64,000 nucleotides of DNA from Duganella sp. BJB476 (GCF_003416895.1 NZ_QVIO01000001.1:1426001-1490000); one strand, 5' to 3'; positions 45,067 to 54,000 are shown, counted from the first letter of the stretch. Numbers and translations: made by a program. The notes: generated from the sequence alone by a model not told the origin.

Positions 45067-46292
45067 GGCATCGGCTCCGCAGGATGGCGCTCAGGCTCGG
45101 TGACGTAGAGCACCACGCCTAGCCGCTCGAGATTGCTGCTCCACTGATAGTCGCGCAACACGTGCTGGCGGGCCGCCGCACCGTGGCCGCCGGCAGTCCG
45201 CAGCTGCTGGCCGATGTGGTGGATGAACTCGACGGCACCGGAGGCGCTGACGACATCCCGTCCCGGCACGGCGGACAGCCCCTCCAGGGCCTGCGGCGTC
45301 GCCACCACGGTCTTGCCCATGGCCATGGCTTCGAGCACTTTGTTTTGTATGCCGCGCGCAATTTGCAGCGGCGCGACCGCCAGCGCCGCGTGCTGCAGAT
45401 AGGGGCGCACATCGGGCACCGTGCCGCTGACATGGATGCCCGGCAGGCGGGCCAGCGCCATGACCGCAGGGCTCGGACGGGCGCCGACGATGTGGAACTG
45501 GAGCTCGGCAAATTCCTGCCGCAGAGTAGGCATAACGCGCTGCGCCAACCAGCTGACGGCATCGATATTCGGCCGGTAGTCCATGGCGCCGGTGAACACC
45601 AGCGCGCGCGCGCCATGGTAGGGATCCGGCGCGTCGGGCTGCGGTGAAAAATACTGGCAATCGACGCCGTTGCTGAAATGACCGGTCTTGTGCCCGGATT
45701 CCGGCGCCCGCAAGCGGAACAGTTCGGCTTCGGCGCGCGAGACCAGCAGTGTCTGGTCGAAGCTGCGGGCGGCGGCGCGTTCGAATTCCAGCAAGCTGCG
45801 GCCCTCGCGCCGATAAAGCGACGACAGCGGCCAACTGTGGTCGTCGGCATAGTGCTGCCATTTTTCGGAATCGACATCCACCAAGTCCAGCACCCGGTGC
45901 AGCGGGCCGCGCGCGGTGCGGGCCGGCAGGTATTGGGCCATGGGACCGGAGAAGGCCAGCGCGCTGTCGATGCGATGGCGCTGCAGCGCGTCGGCCACCC
46001 AGTTGCGCAGCGCCGGATGGCGATAGTAGGCAACGCTGAGGGCTTCGCCGCGCCACAAGGCCGGCATGCTGGCGAGCCGCGCCAGGCGCGGATGCAGGCG
46101 AACGAAGCAGCTACTGGCGCAATCGGCCGCCAAGTGCTCCGCATGGGCCAGATCGGCGGCATCGTCGATGAAGCTGCCCAAGTGCACGCGGAAATGGCGC
46201 TGCAAGTAGCGCAGCACGTGGTAGGCGCGGATCTTGTCACCCTTGTTGGGAGGGTAGGGTATGCGATGCGTCAAGTACAGCAGATCGCGCAT
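45063..46292 (-). CDS. Sugar transferase stp1, PEP-CTERM/EpsH1-associated (TIGR03087-like)
   Basis: A 409-residue GT-B glycosyltransferase that starts RDLLYLTHRIPYPPNKGDKIR, the characteristic opening of the stp1 family. LDLVDVDSEKWQHYADD lies mid-protein, then the FTGAMDYRPNIDAVSWLAQ segment and VAPLQIARGIQNKVLEAMAMGKTVVATPQALEGL at the donor site. The ATG at 46292 is chosen over 46334 because it gives this opening and lies just 4 bases after the FemAB stop. It is coupled to xrtA by a four-base overlap. The substrate is unknown. Confidence 0.93.
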   Translation of the reverse strand: MRDLLYLTHRIPYPPNKGDKIRAYHVLRYLQRHFRVHLGSFIDDAADLAHAEHLAADCASSCFVRLHPRLARLASMPALWRGEALSVAYYRHPALRNWVADALQRHRIDSALAFSGPMAQYLPARTARGPLHRVLDLVDVDSEKWQHYADDHSWPLSSLYRREGRSLLEFERAAARSFDQTLLVSRAEAELFRLRAPESGHKTGHFSNGVDCQYFSPQPDAPDPYHGARALVFTGAMDYRPNIDAVSWLAQRVMPTLRQEFAELQFHIVGARPSPAVMALARLPGIHVSGTVPDVRPYLQHAALAVAPLQIARGIQNKVLEAMAMGKTVVATPQALEGLSAVPGRDVVSASGAVEFIHHIGQQLRTAGGHGAAARQHVLRDYQWSSNLERLGVVLYVTEPERHPAEPMP

Positions 46293-46296
46293 GGTG

Positions 46297-47328
46297 TCAG
46301 CCCAATTGCCGGACGATATGAGGGCCGATCGCATTGGCTAGCGATAGGGGCAATATGCGCCACGCGCGTATCAGCAGTTGCAGGCGTGGATTCAAGGGTT
46401 GGACATCCTTCAACTGTTTGCCTCGATGTAATTGATAGTCGTAGCGCAGCGGCTGTGGCTCGAAGCCCCAGTTCTTCTTGAACGCGAACGCACCGGTGCC
46501 GTACTTGCTGCGGCCGAAGTCGAACAACCGGTGGCCGCGCTCGGTGGCGCGCCGCATCACTTCCCAGTACATGAAGTCGTTGCCGGCGTGGACCCGCGCG
46601 GCGTCGCCGCCGCCGCCGTAGTAGGGCAGGATCTCGTCGCGAAAATGGAAACTCAGCACCGAACAGATCGCCTTGTCGCCGTGCTGCACGCTGAGGATCT
46701 CGCAGTCGTCGCCAAAGACCTGCTGCAAGGTGCGGAAATAGCGGCGGCTGAACACCGGCGTGCCCAGGCGATGCACGCTGGTGGCGTAGTTATCGTAGAA
46801 ACGGTCGGTATCGGCATCGATCACGCTGTTCAGGCCAGCCGCCATGCCTTTGCGCACCATGGCGCGCTGCTTGCGGGGAATGGCCAGCAGGTTTTTTTCG
46901 GGGTCTGCGGCCAGCGGTTTGCGGAACGTGGCGTACAGGTCTTTGTGCAGCCAGTCCGCATGGATCGATTGCAGTTGCCGGTATTCCAGATGGTCGACCC
47001 GCAGCCGGCGGGCAAGTTGCTGGGCCGCCTGGTCGACCGCGGCGGCTGCGCCTTCTTCCAGCGCGGCCACGCCGCCGTAGACGCAGAAAGGCAGGGAGCA
47101 TAAAGTGTTGCCGAACAGGCGGCTGTTGACCTGGGCCAGCGGCAACACGGCCTGTATCTGTCCGGCCGATTCGGCATACAGATACCAGGTGGGGTGGCCG
47201 AAGGCGGTTTCGATCACCTGCTGCCAGCCGGCGCGGTGAAAAAAGGTGGCGTCGGGACAGCGCTGCACGAAGGCGTCCCAGCGCGCGTGGTCTTGCGTCC
47301 CCATCTGTCCTACGCTCCACTGCATCAT
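46297..47328 (-). CDS. FemAB-like GNAT protein, PEP-CTERM-associated (TIGR03019-like)
   Basis: A 343-residue protein with two tandem GNAT-like folds, as in FemAB aminoacyltransferases. N-terminal DAFVQRCPDATFFHRAGWQQVIETAFGH and C-terminal LPYYGGGGDAARVHAGNDFMYWEVMRRATERG with FDFGRSKYGTGAFAFKKNWGFE are the diagnostic parts. FemAB proteins add amino acids to cell-wall peptides from aminoacyl-tRNA; in XrtA loci the acceptor and donor are unknown, and an aminoacylated or acylated sugar is one idea. It overlaps the DUF3473 deacetylase gene by four bases. Confidence 0.93.
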   Translation of the reverse strand: MMQWSVGQMGTQDHARWDAFVQRCPDATFFHRAGWQQVIETAFGHPTWYLYAESAGQIQAVLPLAQVNSRLFGNTLCSLPFCVYGGVAALEEGAAAAVDQAAQQLARRLRVDHLEYRQLQSIHADWLHKDLYATFRKPLAADPEKNLLAIPRKQRAMVRKGMAAGLNSVIDADTDRFYDNYATSVHRLGTPVFSRRYFRTLQQVFGDDCEILSVQHGDKAICSVLSFHFRDEILPYYGGGGDAARVHAGNDFMYWEVMRRATERGHRLFDFGRSKYGTGAFAFKKNWGFEPQPLRYDYQLHRGKQLKDVQPLNPRLQLLIRAWRILPLSLANAIGPHIVRQLG

Positions 47329-48158
47329 GCATTCCCCAGAAAAAGGTGGTCAATCCGGCCCCATTGAAAATCGCGCAGCAGATGGACGATGCGGCGCTCC
47401 ATCCGGTGCAGGTTGAGGTAGTGGCGAAAACGGGTCTTGAAGGCGATGCCGTGCTGGCGCGGCTGGCCGGGGTCGAGTTCCCACGGATGAAAATAGAATA
47501 TGCCAGCTTGGCCGTCGACTGAATTGATGCGTCGCAAGGCCCAGCGGGACGCGGCGTAGGGCAGCAGGCGGAAGTAGCCGCCGCCGCCGGCCGGCCAGTT
47601 GCGTCCGAACAGGCGAACAGTGCTGATCGGCAGCTCCAGCACGCCATGCTCGCCGCGCGGGCGCCAGGCGAAACGCGAGCCGTCCGGCATGCCGTAGTGG
47701 TCGTGGCGGATCGGATAGATGCTGGAACTGTAGCGGTAGCCGGCGGCGTACAAGCTGTCCAGTGCCGGCAGGTTGGCGGCGCCGATGGAAAAACTGGGCG
47801 CCCGATAACCGAGCACGGCTGTCCCGCTCAGCTGTTCCAGCAGCTGCTTGCTGCGTTGTATGTCATCGAGAAACTGGGCGGGAGTCTGTTCGTTGGCGCG
47901 CAGGTGGGCGTAGCCGTGGCTGGCCAGTTCGTGGCCGCCGGCGACGATACGGCGCACCAGCGCCGGATAACGTTCGGCGATCCAGCCCAGTGTGAAGAAG
48001 GTGGCTTGCGTGCGCTGTTGCGCCAGCAGGCCGAGGATCAGGTCGACGTTGCGTTCGACCCGGCATGGCAGCGTGGCCCAGTCCGCGCGGCTGATATGGC
48101 CGGCGAAGGCCGACACCTGGAAATAGTCTTCGACGTCGATCGACAGGGCGTTGCGCAT
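47325..48158 (-). CDS. XrtA-associated polysaccharide deacetylase with DUF3473 tail (TIGR03006-like)
   Basis: A 277-residue carbohydrate esterase family 4 protein. It opens NALSIDVEDYFQVSAF, carries TQATFFTLGWIAERYP and the metal motif HELASHGYAHL, then GYRAPSFSIG and the YRYSSSIYPIRHDHYG and FYFHPWELDPGQP segments that are typical of the PEP-CTERM subfamily and DUF3473. It probably de-N-acetylates a sugar of the polymer or its lipid-linked precursor. No signal peptide is visible. TGATG joins it to wecB (one-base overlap), so the epimerase and deacetylase are coupled. Confidence 0.94.
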   Translation of the reverse strand: MRNALSIDVEDYFQVSAFAGHISRADWATLPCRVERNVDLILGLLAQQRTQATFFTLGWIAERYPALVRRIVAGGHELASHGYAHLRANEQTPAQFLDDIQRSKQLLEQLSGTAVLGYRAPSFSIGAANLPALDSLYAAGYRYSSSIYPIRHDHYGMPDGSRFAWRPRGEHGVLELPISTVRLFGRNWPAGGGGYFRLLPYAASRWALRRINSVDGQAGIFYFHPWELDPGQPRQHGIAFKTRFRHYLNLHRMERRIVHLLRDFQWGRIDHLFLGNA

Positions 48159-49300
48159 CAGTTGCTCTCCTTGGCGGCGGTCAGCCAGTGACCGATGTGA
48201 CCGGCGATGCGTTCGGCGGCGTGGCCGTCCCAGCAGGCGGGGATGCGGCCGGCCTTGCCGCCATAGCGCAGGATGTCGCGGCTGAGCGCCAGGATGACGG
48301 ACGGATCGCGGCCAGCGATGGCGTTGCTGCCCTCGGTGACCGTGACCGGGCGCTCGGTGCTGTCGCGCAGGGTGAGGCAGGGCACGCCGAGCGCCGTGGT
48401 TTCTTCCTGCACGCCGCCGGAATCGGTCAGCACCAGGCTGGCATCTCGCATCAGACCCAGCATGGCGCGGTAGGATTGCGGCGGCAGGCAGGCGACGCGC
48501 GGCACATCCAGCATATGGCCGAGTTCATATTGCTGCAGCATGGCGCGGGTGCGGGGGTGTAGCGGGAACAGCACCGGCACCTCGTCGCTGAGCTTGACGA
48601 TGGTTTCCATCAGCAGGCGCAGGCGGCGCGGATCGTCGACGTTGGACGGCCGATGCAGCGTCAGCAGCGCGTAGCGGCTGCCGTGCTGGAGGAACCCGGC
48701 CAGGTGCACTTGCCGCAACACCTCCAGCACCGGCGTGGCCCGCTGCAATTCGCGCTGCAGGGTGTCGATCATGACGTTGCCGACAAAGTGGATGCGCGCC
48801 GCCGGTATGCCTTCGCGCAGCAGGTTGCTCATGCCACTCGCTTCGCTGGTGAACAGCAGCGTCGACAGCTGGTCGGTGAGGATGCGGTTGATTTCCTCCG
48901 GCATGGCGCGGTCATAGCTGCGCAGGCCGGCCTCGACGTGCAGCACCGGGATGTTTTTCTTGGCTGCCGTGAGCGCGCACGCCAGCGTGGAGTTGACGTC
49001 GCCGACCACCAGCACGGCCGCCGGCGCGCTCGCATCCAGCACCGGTTCGAAACGCTGCATGACCAGCGCGGTCTGCACCGCGTGGCTGGCGGAGCCGACC
49101 TGTAGCTGCACATCCGGCGCGCGCATCTCCAGCGCGGTGAAGAATTCGCCGTCCATATCCGCATCGTAGTGCTGGCCGGTGTGGACCAGCACGGACTCGA
49201 GCGGATACTCGGATGCGGCCAGCGCGCGCAGGATGGGTGCCATCTTCATCAGATTGGGGCGGGCGGCGACGACGCAGACGATGCGGGCGGGCGAGGACAT
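48158..49300 (-). CDS. wecB: UDP-N-acetylglucosamine 2-epimerase WecB
   Basis: A 380-residue non-hydrolysing epimerase that interconverts UDP-GlcNAc and UDP-ManNAc in the cytoplasm. Visible marks are CVVAARPNLMKMAPILRAL, VHTGQHYDADMDGEFF, VVGDVNSTLACALTA, HVEAGLRSYDRAMPEEINR, LTDSGGVQEETTALGVP and LRDSTERPVTVTEGSN. These are the complete set of family motifs. It supplies a ManNAc-type sugar to the polymer. The OM protein gene ends 12 bases upstream, and the deacetylase overlaps its stop. In several XrtA loci this slot is taken by a secretion-type ATPase gene, which is not seen in the window. Confidence 0.95.
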   Translation of the reverse strand: MSSPARIVCVVAARPNLMKMAPILRALAASEYPLESVLVHTGQHYDADMDGEFFTALEMRAPDVQLQVGSASHAVQTALVMQRFEPVLDASAPAAVLVVGDVNSTLACALTAAKKNIPVLHVEAGLRSYDRAMPEEINRILTDQLSTLLFTSEASGMSNLLREGIPAARIHFVGNVMIDTLQRELQRATPVLEVLRQVHLAGFLQHGSRYALLTLHRPSNVDDPRRLRLLMETIVKLSDEVPVLFPLHPRTRAMLQQYELGHMLDVPRVACLPPQSYRAMLGLMRDASLVLTDSGGVQEETTALGVPCLTLRDSTERPVTVTEGSNAIAGRDPSVILALSRDILRYGGKAGRIPACWDGHAAERIAGHIGHWLTAAKESN

Positions 49301-49312
49301 GGCTGGCTCCGT

Positions 49313-50833
49313 TTAAAACGCGACCATCAAGGCCGCGCCGATGCCGTTTTCACGGTAGTTGCCGCCGGCATTGCTGCTGTGACGGACGTGACGCAGATCG
49401 ATACTGGCGCTGACCTTGGGCTGCAATTGATGGTTCAGCGACACGGTCAACGCACCGTTGTGGTCGGTGCGGCCGGTGCTCAGCGATTCCGCCCTGCTGA
49501 GGCTGGTGGCAACGGTAAGATTGCTGCGCGGCGACATGCGATAGTTCCAGCCCGCCTGGGCGGTGTTCTGGCGGGTACGGTCTTCCAACGCCAGTTGGTC
49601 GGGGCCCAGCAAGGGGCTGTCGATGGCGTTGCTGGTCTGGGCGGTGCGGCGACTGCTGCTCAGGCTGAACGCCAGCGCACTGCGCGGACCGCTGTACACC
49701 GTCGCCAGCTTCAAGTCTTTTTGCAGGTAGTAGCGATGGCTGAAAAAATTGACGTTGCCGTTAGGCCCCAGTATCTGCGACACCAGCAGGAATAGCTTGA
49801 CGGTTTGCAGGCGGGTCTGCGGATCGGGGATGCGGGTGGCCCACAGCTGGTACAGGAAATCGCCCAGGCCGGTCGGTGGAATGCTGAGGAACTCGCCGTG
49901 GGTGGTGGTGATATCTTCGTTGTAGTTGAGCGTCCAGTACATGCTGCGCAGGCGGTATTCGGCGTCCAGGCTGTAGGTGTTGCCGAAATAGCGGCGCCCC
50001 ACGCTGACGGCCAGTTTGGTGCGCGGCGATGGCGTCCAGGTGCCGCCCAGTGACCAGTGGCGGCCCTGCGGCTGGGCGCCGCTCGAATGGTAGTCGTTCT
50101 TTTCGTAGCCGTCGGTGGCAAACAGCGACAGGCGGCTGTTGACCGGGTAGCTCAACGTCAGCGCGACGTCACTCATGGTGACCTTAGGCAGCGTGGAGTC
50201 GTCGATATTCTTGCGGTTGGCGCGCAAGTCCCAGTTCCAGCCCTGGCCGCCGTTGTCGCCGGTTAATTGCAAACTGGTGTCGTCGCTGTGCACGTTCAAC
50301 AGGCGGCCGCTGCTGACGCGCTGGTAGTCGTAGCGCAGCTGCGCGGTGGCCAGGCCATGGAAGTAGTGTTTCAGATAAGGACTGACGCTGGTCGCGCGCA
50401 CGGTGCTGTTGTTGCCTGTGACCTGGGCCGGATCCAGCAGCTGCGGGCCGAACGCCGAAATGTTCTGCTGGCTGATGCTGGAACGGGCGTCCAGGTACAG
50501 CCATTCACGCAGCACATCGGCGTGGCCGCTGGCGTCCAGTTGCTGGGTGGTGCGGTCGGCCTGATGGGTGTAGGCGATCTTTTGCAGCGAGTAATCGAGC
50601 GACAGTTTGAACCGGGGACCGCTGGTGCTGACGGCGATGCCGGGCGAGACCTCGGTGGTGAATTCGCCGCGGGCCTGGGCCGGCGGCGCCAGGTTCATAT
50701 TGTCGCTGTAGGATTCGCGCAAGCGCACCGATGGCGTCACGGTCCACTCGGCCGGAATCGCGCAGGCCGGCAGCGATAACAATACAAGCATGCTGAGCTG
50801 ATACGGAGCGCCGCGCGGAGCCAGGCTAATCAT
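49313..50833 (-). CDS. PEP-CTERM-associated outer-membrane beta-barrel protein (TIGR03016-like)
   Basis: A 506-residue exported protein: signal peptide about residues 1-28 (LSMLVLLSLPACAIPAEW), then a long series of alternating beta-strands (VTPSVRLRESYSDNMNLAPP, ISQQNISAFGPQLL, LTLSYPVNSRLSLFATDGYEKN, ASIDLRHVRHSSNAG) ending in Phe, as outer-membrane barrels do. The family is always found in PEP-CTERM/EPS loci and probably helps polymer export. The chosen ATG 50833 overlaps the kinase stop in ATGATTAG; an earlier in-frame ATG (50842) is possible but overlaps further. Its specific role is unknown. Confidence 0.85.
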   Translation of the reverse strand: MISLAPRGAPYQLSMLVLLSLPACAIPAEWTVTPSVRLRESYSDNMNLAPPAQARGEFTTEVSPGIAVSTSGPRFKLSLDYSLQKIAYTHQADRTTQQLDASGHADVLREWLYLDARSSISQQNISAFGPQLLDPAQVTGNNSTVRATSVSPYLKHYFHGLATAQLRYDYQRVSSGRLLNVHSDDTSLQLTGDNGGQGWNWDLRANRKNIDDSTLPKVTMSDVALTLSYPVNSRLSLFATDGYEKNDYHSSGAQPQGRHWSLGGTWTPSPRTKLAVSVGRRYFGNTYSLDAEYRLRSMYWTLNYNEDITTTHGEFLSIPPTGLGDFLYQLWATRIPDPQTRLQTVKLFLLVSQILGPNGNVNFFSHRYYLQKDLKLATVYSGPRSALAFSLSSSRRTAQTSNAIDSPLLGPDQLALEDRTRQNTAQAGWNYRMSPRSNLTVATSLSRAESLSTGRTDHNGALTVSLNHQLQPKVSASIDLRHVRHSSNAGGNYRENGIGAALMVAF

Positions 50834-51590
50834 AATAACCATAGTATTCGCCGCCGGGGAAAGCCTTGCTCTTGTTGTAGATCAGACTGACATGCGGGCA
50901 CTGCTCGATGTGGCGCAAGGCTTCCTTGACCGCATGCTGGCTGGTCGTCTCGGACTCGACCACCATGACGATCTGGCCCATCTGCGCCGCCAGCACGCTC
51001 GCTTCGGTGGTCATCAGCAGCGGCGGCGAGTCGAAGATGACGATGCGGTCGGCATACCGTTCGGCGATTTCGGTCAGCAGCCGACTCATGCTGCGGCTGG
51101 CCAGCAGCTCGGTGGCGTGCTTGTTGGCGCGTCCGGCCGGCAGGATGCTGAGCGTGGCGACGTTGGTTCTCAGGATCACGTCCGAGAGTTCGGTGCGCTC
51201 GCGCAACAGGATATCCATCAAGCCCGGCTCGGCAGGCAAGCCCAGCACCTTGAGCACCGAGGGTCGCGCCACGTCCGCATCGACCAGCAATACCGTGATG
51301 TCCATTTCCATGGCGATGCTCATCGCCAGGTTGACCGCGCAGAAGGTCTTGCCTTCGCCGGGCAGGGCGCTGGTGACGACGATCAGATTGCCGTGCCGCA
51401 GCGCGGGGATGTCGTGATCGCCGCGGGCGTTACGCAGTAGAGGCCGCTTGATGATGCGGAAGTCCTCGGCCACGGCGGTGCGGCCGCCGTCGTGGGTCAC
51501 CATGCCCAGCTGGCTAAGCCGCTCGAGATTGATCTCGATATGGCGCGGCGCGCCGTTGCTGGACAGTGTATGTTCGGTGAATTGCTCCAT
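50826..51590 (-). CDS. XrtA-associated tyrosine autokinase (TIGR03018-like)
   Basis: A 254-residue cytoplasmic BY-kinase. Walker A is TSALPGEGKTFCAVNLA (about 73-89), Walker A' is VLLVDADVARPSV, and Walker B is IVIFDSPPLL near 180. It ends in a tyrosine cluster GGEYYGYYD, the site of autophosphorylation. It works with the membrane chain-length protein encoded next to it (9-base gap), as the cytosolic half of a Wzc-like pair controlling polymer length. It is shorter than many relatives. The tyrosine tail is encoded across the start of the OM protein gene (ATGATTAG overlap). Confidence 0.93.
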   Translation of the reverse strand: MEQFTEHTLSSNGAPRHIEINLERLSQLGMVTHDGGRTAVAEDFRIIKRPLLRNARGDHDIPALRHGNLIVVTSALPGEGKTFCAVNLAMSIAMEMDITVLLVDADVARPSVLKVLGLPAEPGLMDILLRERTELSDVILRTNVATLSILPAGRANKHATELLASRSMSRLLTEIAERYADRIVIFDSPPLLMTTEASVLAAQMGQIVMVVESETTSQHAVKEALRHIEQCPHVSLIYNKSKAFPGGEYYGYYD

Positions 51591-51599
51591 GTGCTACTC

Positions 51600-53126
51600 C
51601 TAATATCGGAACGCCGCCATCGCCAGCACGGCGCCGTAGGCTACAAACAGACAGGACAACGCGGTGCCGAAGGCGTAGCGGCCCTGCTTGCGCTTGATCT
51701 GTTGGAGGTTGGTCCAGTTCATGGACACTGTGCCCAGTACCGGCAGACCGGTGCGTTCGCGCAGCTCGCTGGGGCTGAGGAAAGTGGGTCGCACCTGGCT
51801 GATCAGCAAGGCCGCAGCCAGCCCTGTCAACAGCGCGCCGCCCAGCACCAGGCTGGACAGCAGGATCCGGTTCGGGCCTACCGGCGTCAGCGGCACCGTC
51901 GGCGGGTCGATGATCTTGAAGGTCATCATCTCGGTGGTGGAGCTCAGCTCGCCAGACAGCTTGGCCGCCTCGCGCCGTCCGATCAGCTTTTCGTAGTTGT
52001 CCTTGTTGATCAGATAGTCGCGGTTCAGCTGGGCCAGTTCGGATTCTACTTCTGGCACCGCGTTCGCCTGCGCCAGCAGCCGCTGATGGCGGGCAGCGTA
52101 TTCCTGCACGCGGGCGCTGACGGCCGCCACCTTGGCATCGGCCTCGGTTTGCGCGACCTTGAGCTGCTGCAGCATCGGGCTGTAGTTCTTGCCCGGATCG
52201 CCCGCCGGCTTGAGCTTGCTTTCCTCGATCTTGCGCGCCTCCAGCTGCGCCACCAGGCGCTTGGCGGCGATGATGTCGGGATGCAGCTCGGTGTATTGCA
52301 TGCGCAGGGCGTCGAGATTCTTGTTCAGGGCCGAGATCCGCCCGTCGAGCTCGGGGCTGTCGATGCTGGCCGGGTTGAGGTCGGCGCCAAGCACCGGCTC
52401 GTCGCCGCTGATCTGGCTGCGGATGGCGTTGCGCGACTGTTCTGCTTCGAGCAATTCCAGCCGGGCGGCGTTCAGCGTGTCCGCCGATTGCATTATCTGG
52501 CTGCTGTAGTCGGTGCCCTGGCGCGGCAACAGGCCGTTATTCTTTAATTTGAATTCCTTGACTGAATTCTCCGCCGCAATCAGTTTGTCTTCATAGGATT
52601 TAATCTGCTCGTCGATGAATTGCACGGCCTTCCGGGTTTCGCCATTCTTCCCTTTGAAACTGCCTTCGACGAATATGGTCAGCAGCGATTGCACGACATC
52701 GCGCACCAGTTTCGGATTGCGGTTGTTATAAGTGATGGTGTAGATGTCATAGGTATTGGTGCCGCCGATTTTAATCTTGCTCATTAATTCGTCCAGTTGC
52801 TGTTCGTGATCGCGCGCGGTCTTGGCGTTCAGGTCCAGGTCCACCATGCGCATCACGCGCTCGACGTTCGGACGGCTGAGCAAGGTGCGGCTCATGATCG
52901 ACACCTGCTGCTCGACGTTGGGCACGCTGGTCATGCCGGACAATAGCGGCTTCAATATGCTCTGGGTATCGACAAATACCCGCGCCGTGGTCTGGTAATC
53001 GTCGGGCAGCAGCGCCACCTTGGTCCAGCCGGCCAGGGCCACCAGCCACATAACGGCGATCGCGTACCAGCGATATTTCCATATCCCCTGCAAGCTGATT
53101 AACAACTGGCTAATCATCTGCTCCAT
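51600..53126 (-). CDS. XrtA-associated chain length determinant (Wzz-like, TIGR03007-like)
   Basis: A 508-residue inner-membrane protein with helices near residues 18-37 (YRWYAIAVMWLVALAG) and at the C-terminus (ILLSSLVLGGALLTGLAAALLI and later), and a large periplasmic region with coiled-coil heptads around residues 170-340. The proline-rich PTVPLTPVGPNRIL before the last helices is the classic Wzz motif. It should set polymer length with the kinase at 50826-51590, which supplies the missing cytosolic kinase domain. The ATG 53126 follows GGAGAAAACACATC. It begins the 13-gene minus operon and is divergent from the export gene. Confidence 0.93.
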   Translation of the reverse strand: MEQMISQLLISLQGIWKYRWYAIAVMWLVALAGWTKVALLPDDYQTTARVFVDTQSILKPLLSGMTSVPNVEQQVSIMSRTLLSRPNVERVMRMVDLDLNAKTARDHEQQLDELMSKIKIGGTNTYDIYTITYNNRNPKLVRDVVQSLLTIFVEGSFKGKNGETRKAVQFIDEQIKSYEDKLIAAENSVKEFKLKNNGLLPRQGTDYSSQIMQSADTLNAARLELLEAEQSRNAIRSQISGDEPVLGADLNPASIDSPELDGRISALNKNLDALRMQYTELHPDIIAAKRLVAQLEARKIEESKLKPAGDPGKNYSPMLQQLKVAQTEADAKVAAVSARVQEYAARHQRLLAQANAVPEVESELAQLNRDYLINKDNYEKLIGRREAAKLSGELSSTTEMMTFKIIDPPTVPLTPVGPNRILLSSLVLGGALLTGLAAALLISQVRPTFLSPSELRERTGLPVLGTVSMNWTNLQQIKRKQGRYAFGTALSCLFVAYGAVLAMAAFRY

Positions 53127-53208
53127 GATGTGTTTTCTCCGGTAGCTTGGGCAAGGTGAATCCAAATTATATGGCTCGGAATATGGGGTTTTTTTCTTAA
53201 CTGGGCAG

Positions 53209-53252
53209 TGATTGAGCCAGATCAAGCAGCGGCGGACGGCTTTTCTCAATCA
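53209..53252. promoter_or_regulatory. Inverted repeat in the divergent export/chain-length gap
   Basis: TGATTGAG (53209-53216) and CTCAATCA (53245-53252) are perfect reverse complements 28 bases apart, in the 157-base gap between the two divergent export-machinery genes. It could be a looped operator, but an eight-base match in this length is only modest evidence. Confidence 0.25.
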
Positions 53253-53283
53253 TGGAATCCGGACTATTCAAACGGGATTCGTC

Positions 53284-53892
53284 ATGCATACTATTTTGCG
53301 TATTGTCTTTTCCGCTGCGCCTGCCTTGTTGTTGGCGGGCTGCGCGCACCGCATCGTACTGCCGCCGGAAGAACCGGTGGCGCCCCAGGGCGATTACCTG
53401 ATCGGCGCCGGCGACACGGTCAACATCAATGTCTGGCGCAATCCGGAGGTGTCGGTGAGCGTGCCGGTCCGGCCCGACGGAAAAATCACCACGCCGCTGG
53501 TCGAGGACTTGCAGGCGGCCGGCAAGACCTCGACCCAACTGGCGCGCGATGTCGAAAAAGCGCTGGAAAAATACATACAGCAGCCGGTGGCGACCGTCAT
53601 CGTCACCAGTTTCGTCGGCCCGTACGACCAACAGATCCGGGTCATCGGCCAGGCCGCCAAGCCGCAGGCGCTGGCCTACCGGCAGGGCATGTCGCTGATG
53701 GACGTGCTGATCGCCGTGGGCGGCGTCACGGATTTCGCCGCCGGCAACAAGGCCAACATCATCCGCACGGTGAACGGCACACGGCAGAGCTTGCCTGTCC
53801 GCCTGCAGGACCTGTTGCGCGACGGCGATATTTCTGCCAACGTAGCGGTGTTGCCCGGCGATGTATTGGTGATCCCCGAAAGCTGGTTCTGA
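53284..53892 (+). CDS. XrtA/PEP-CTERM polysaccharide export lipoprotein (Wza-like, TIGR03027-like)
   Basis: A 202-residue lipoprotein: signal peptide with lipobox LLLAGC (Cys20), then the polysaccharide export domain YLIGAGDTVNINVWRNPEVS, VPVRPDGKITTPLVEDL, and a SLBB-type segment VIGQAAKPQALAYRQGMSLMDVLIAVGG. This is the periplasmic/outer-membrane part of the channel that takes the polymer from the chain-length/kinase pair. The ATG 53284 puts the lipobox at the usual distance; upstream in-frame starts are less likely. It is divergent from its functional partners, which in related loci are usually on the same strand. Confidence 0.92.
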   Translation: MHTILRIVFSAAPALLLAGCAHRIVLPPEEPVAPQGDYLIGAGDTVNINVWRNPEVSVSVPVRPDGKITTPLVEDLQAAGKTSTQLARDVEKALEKYIQQPVATVIVTSFVGPYDQQIRVIGQAAKPQALAYRQGMSLMDVLIAVGGVTDFAAGNKANIIRTVNGTRQSLPVRLQDLLRDGDISANVAVLPGDVLVIPESWF

Positions 53893-54000
53893 GGCAAAAA
53901 AATATTTCAAATTTCGGGGAACTTTTCATCCACAAGGCAGGTCTGAAGAGCATGAGCCCAGTTTGTCCTTTTTTGACAGCTGGCCGACAGACCTGACAGG

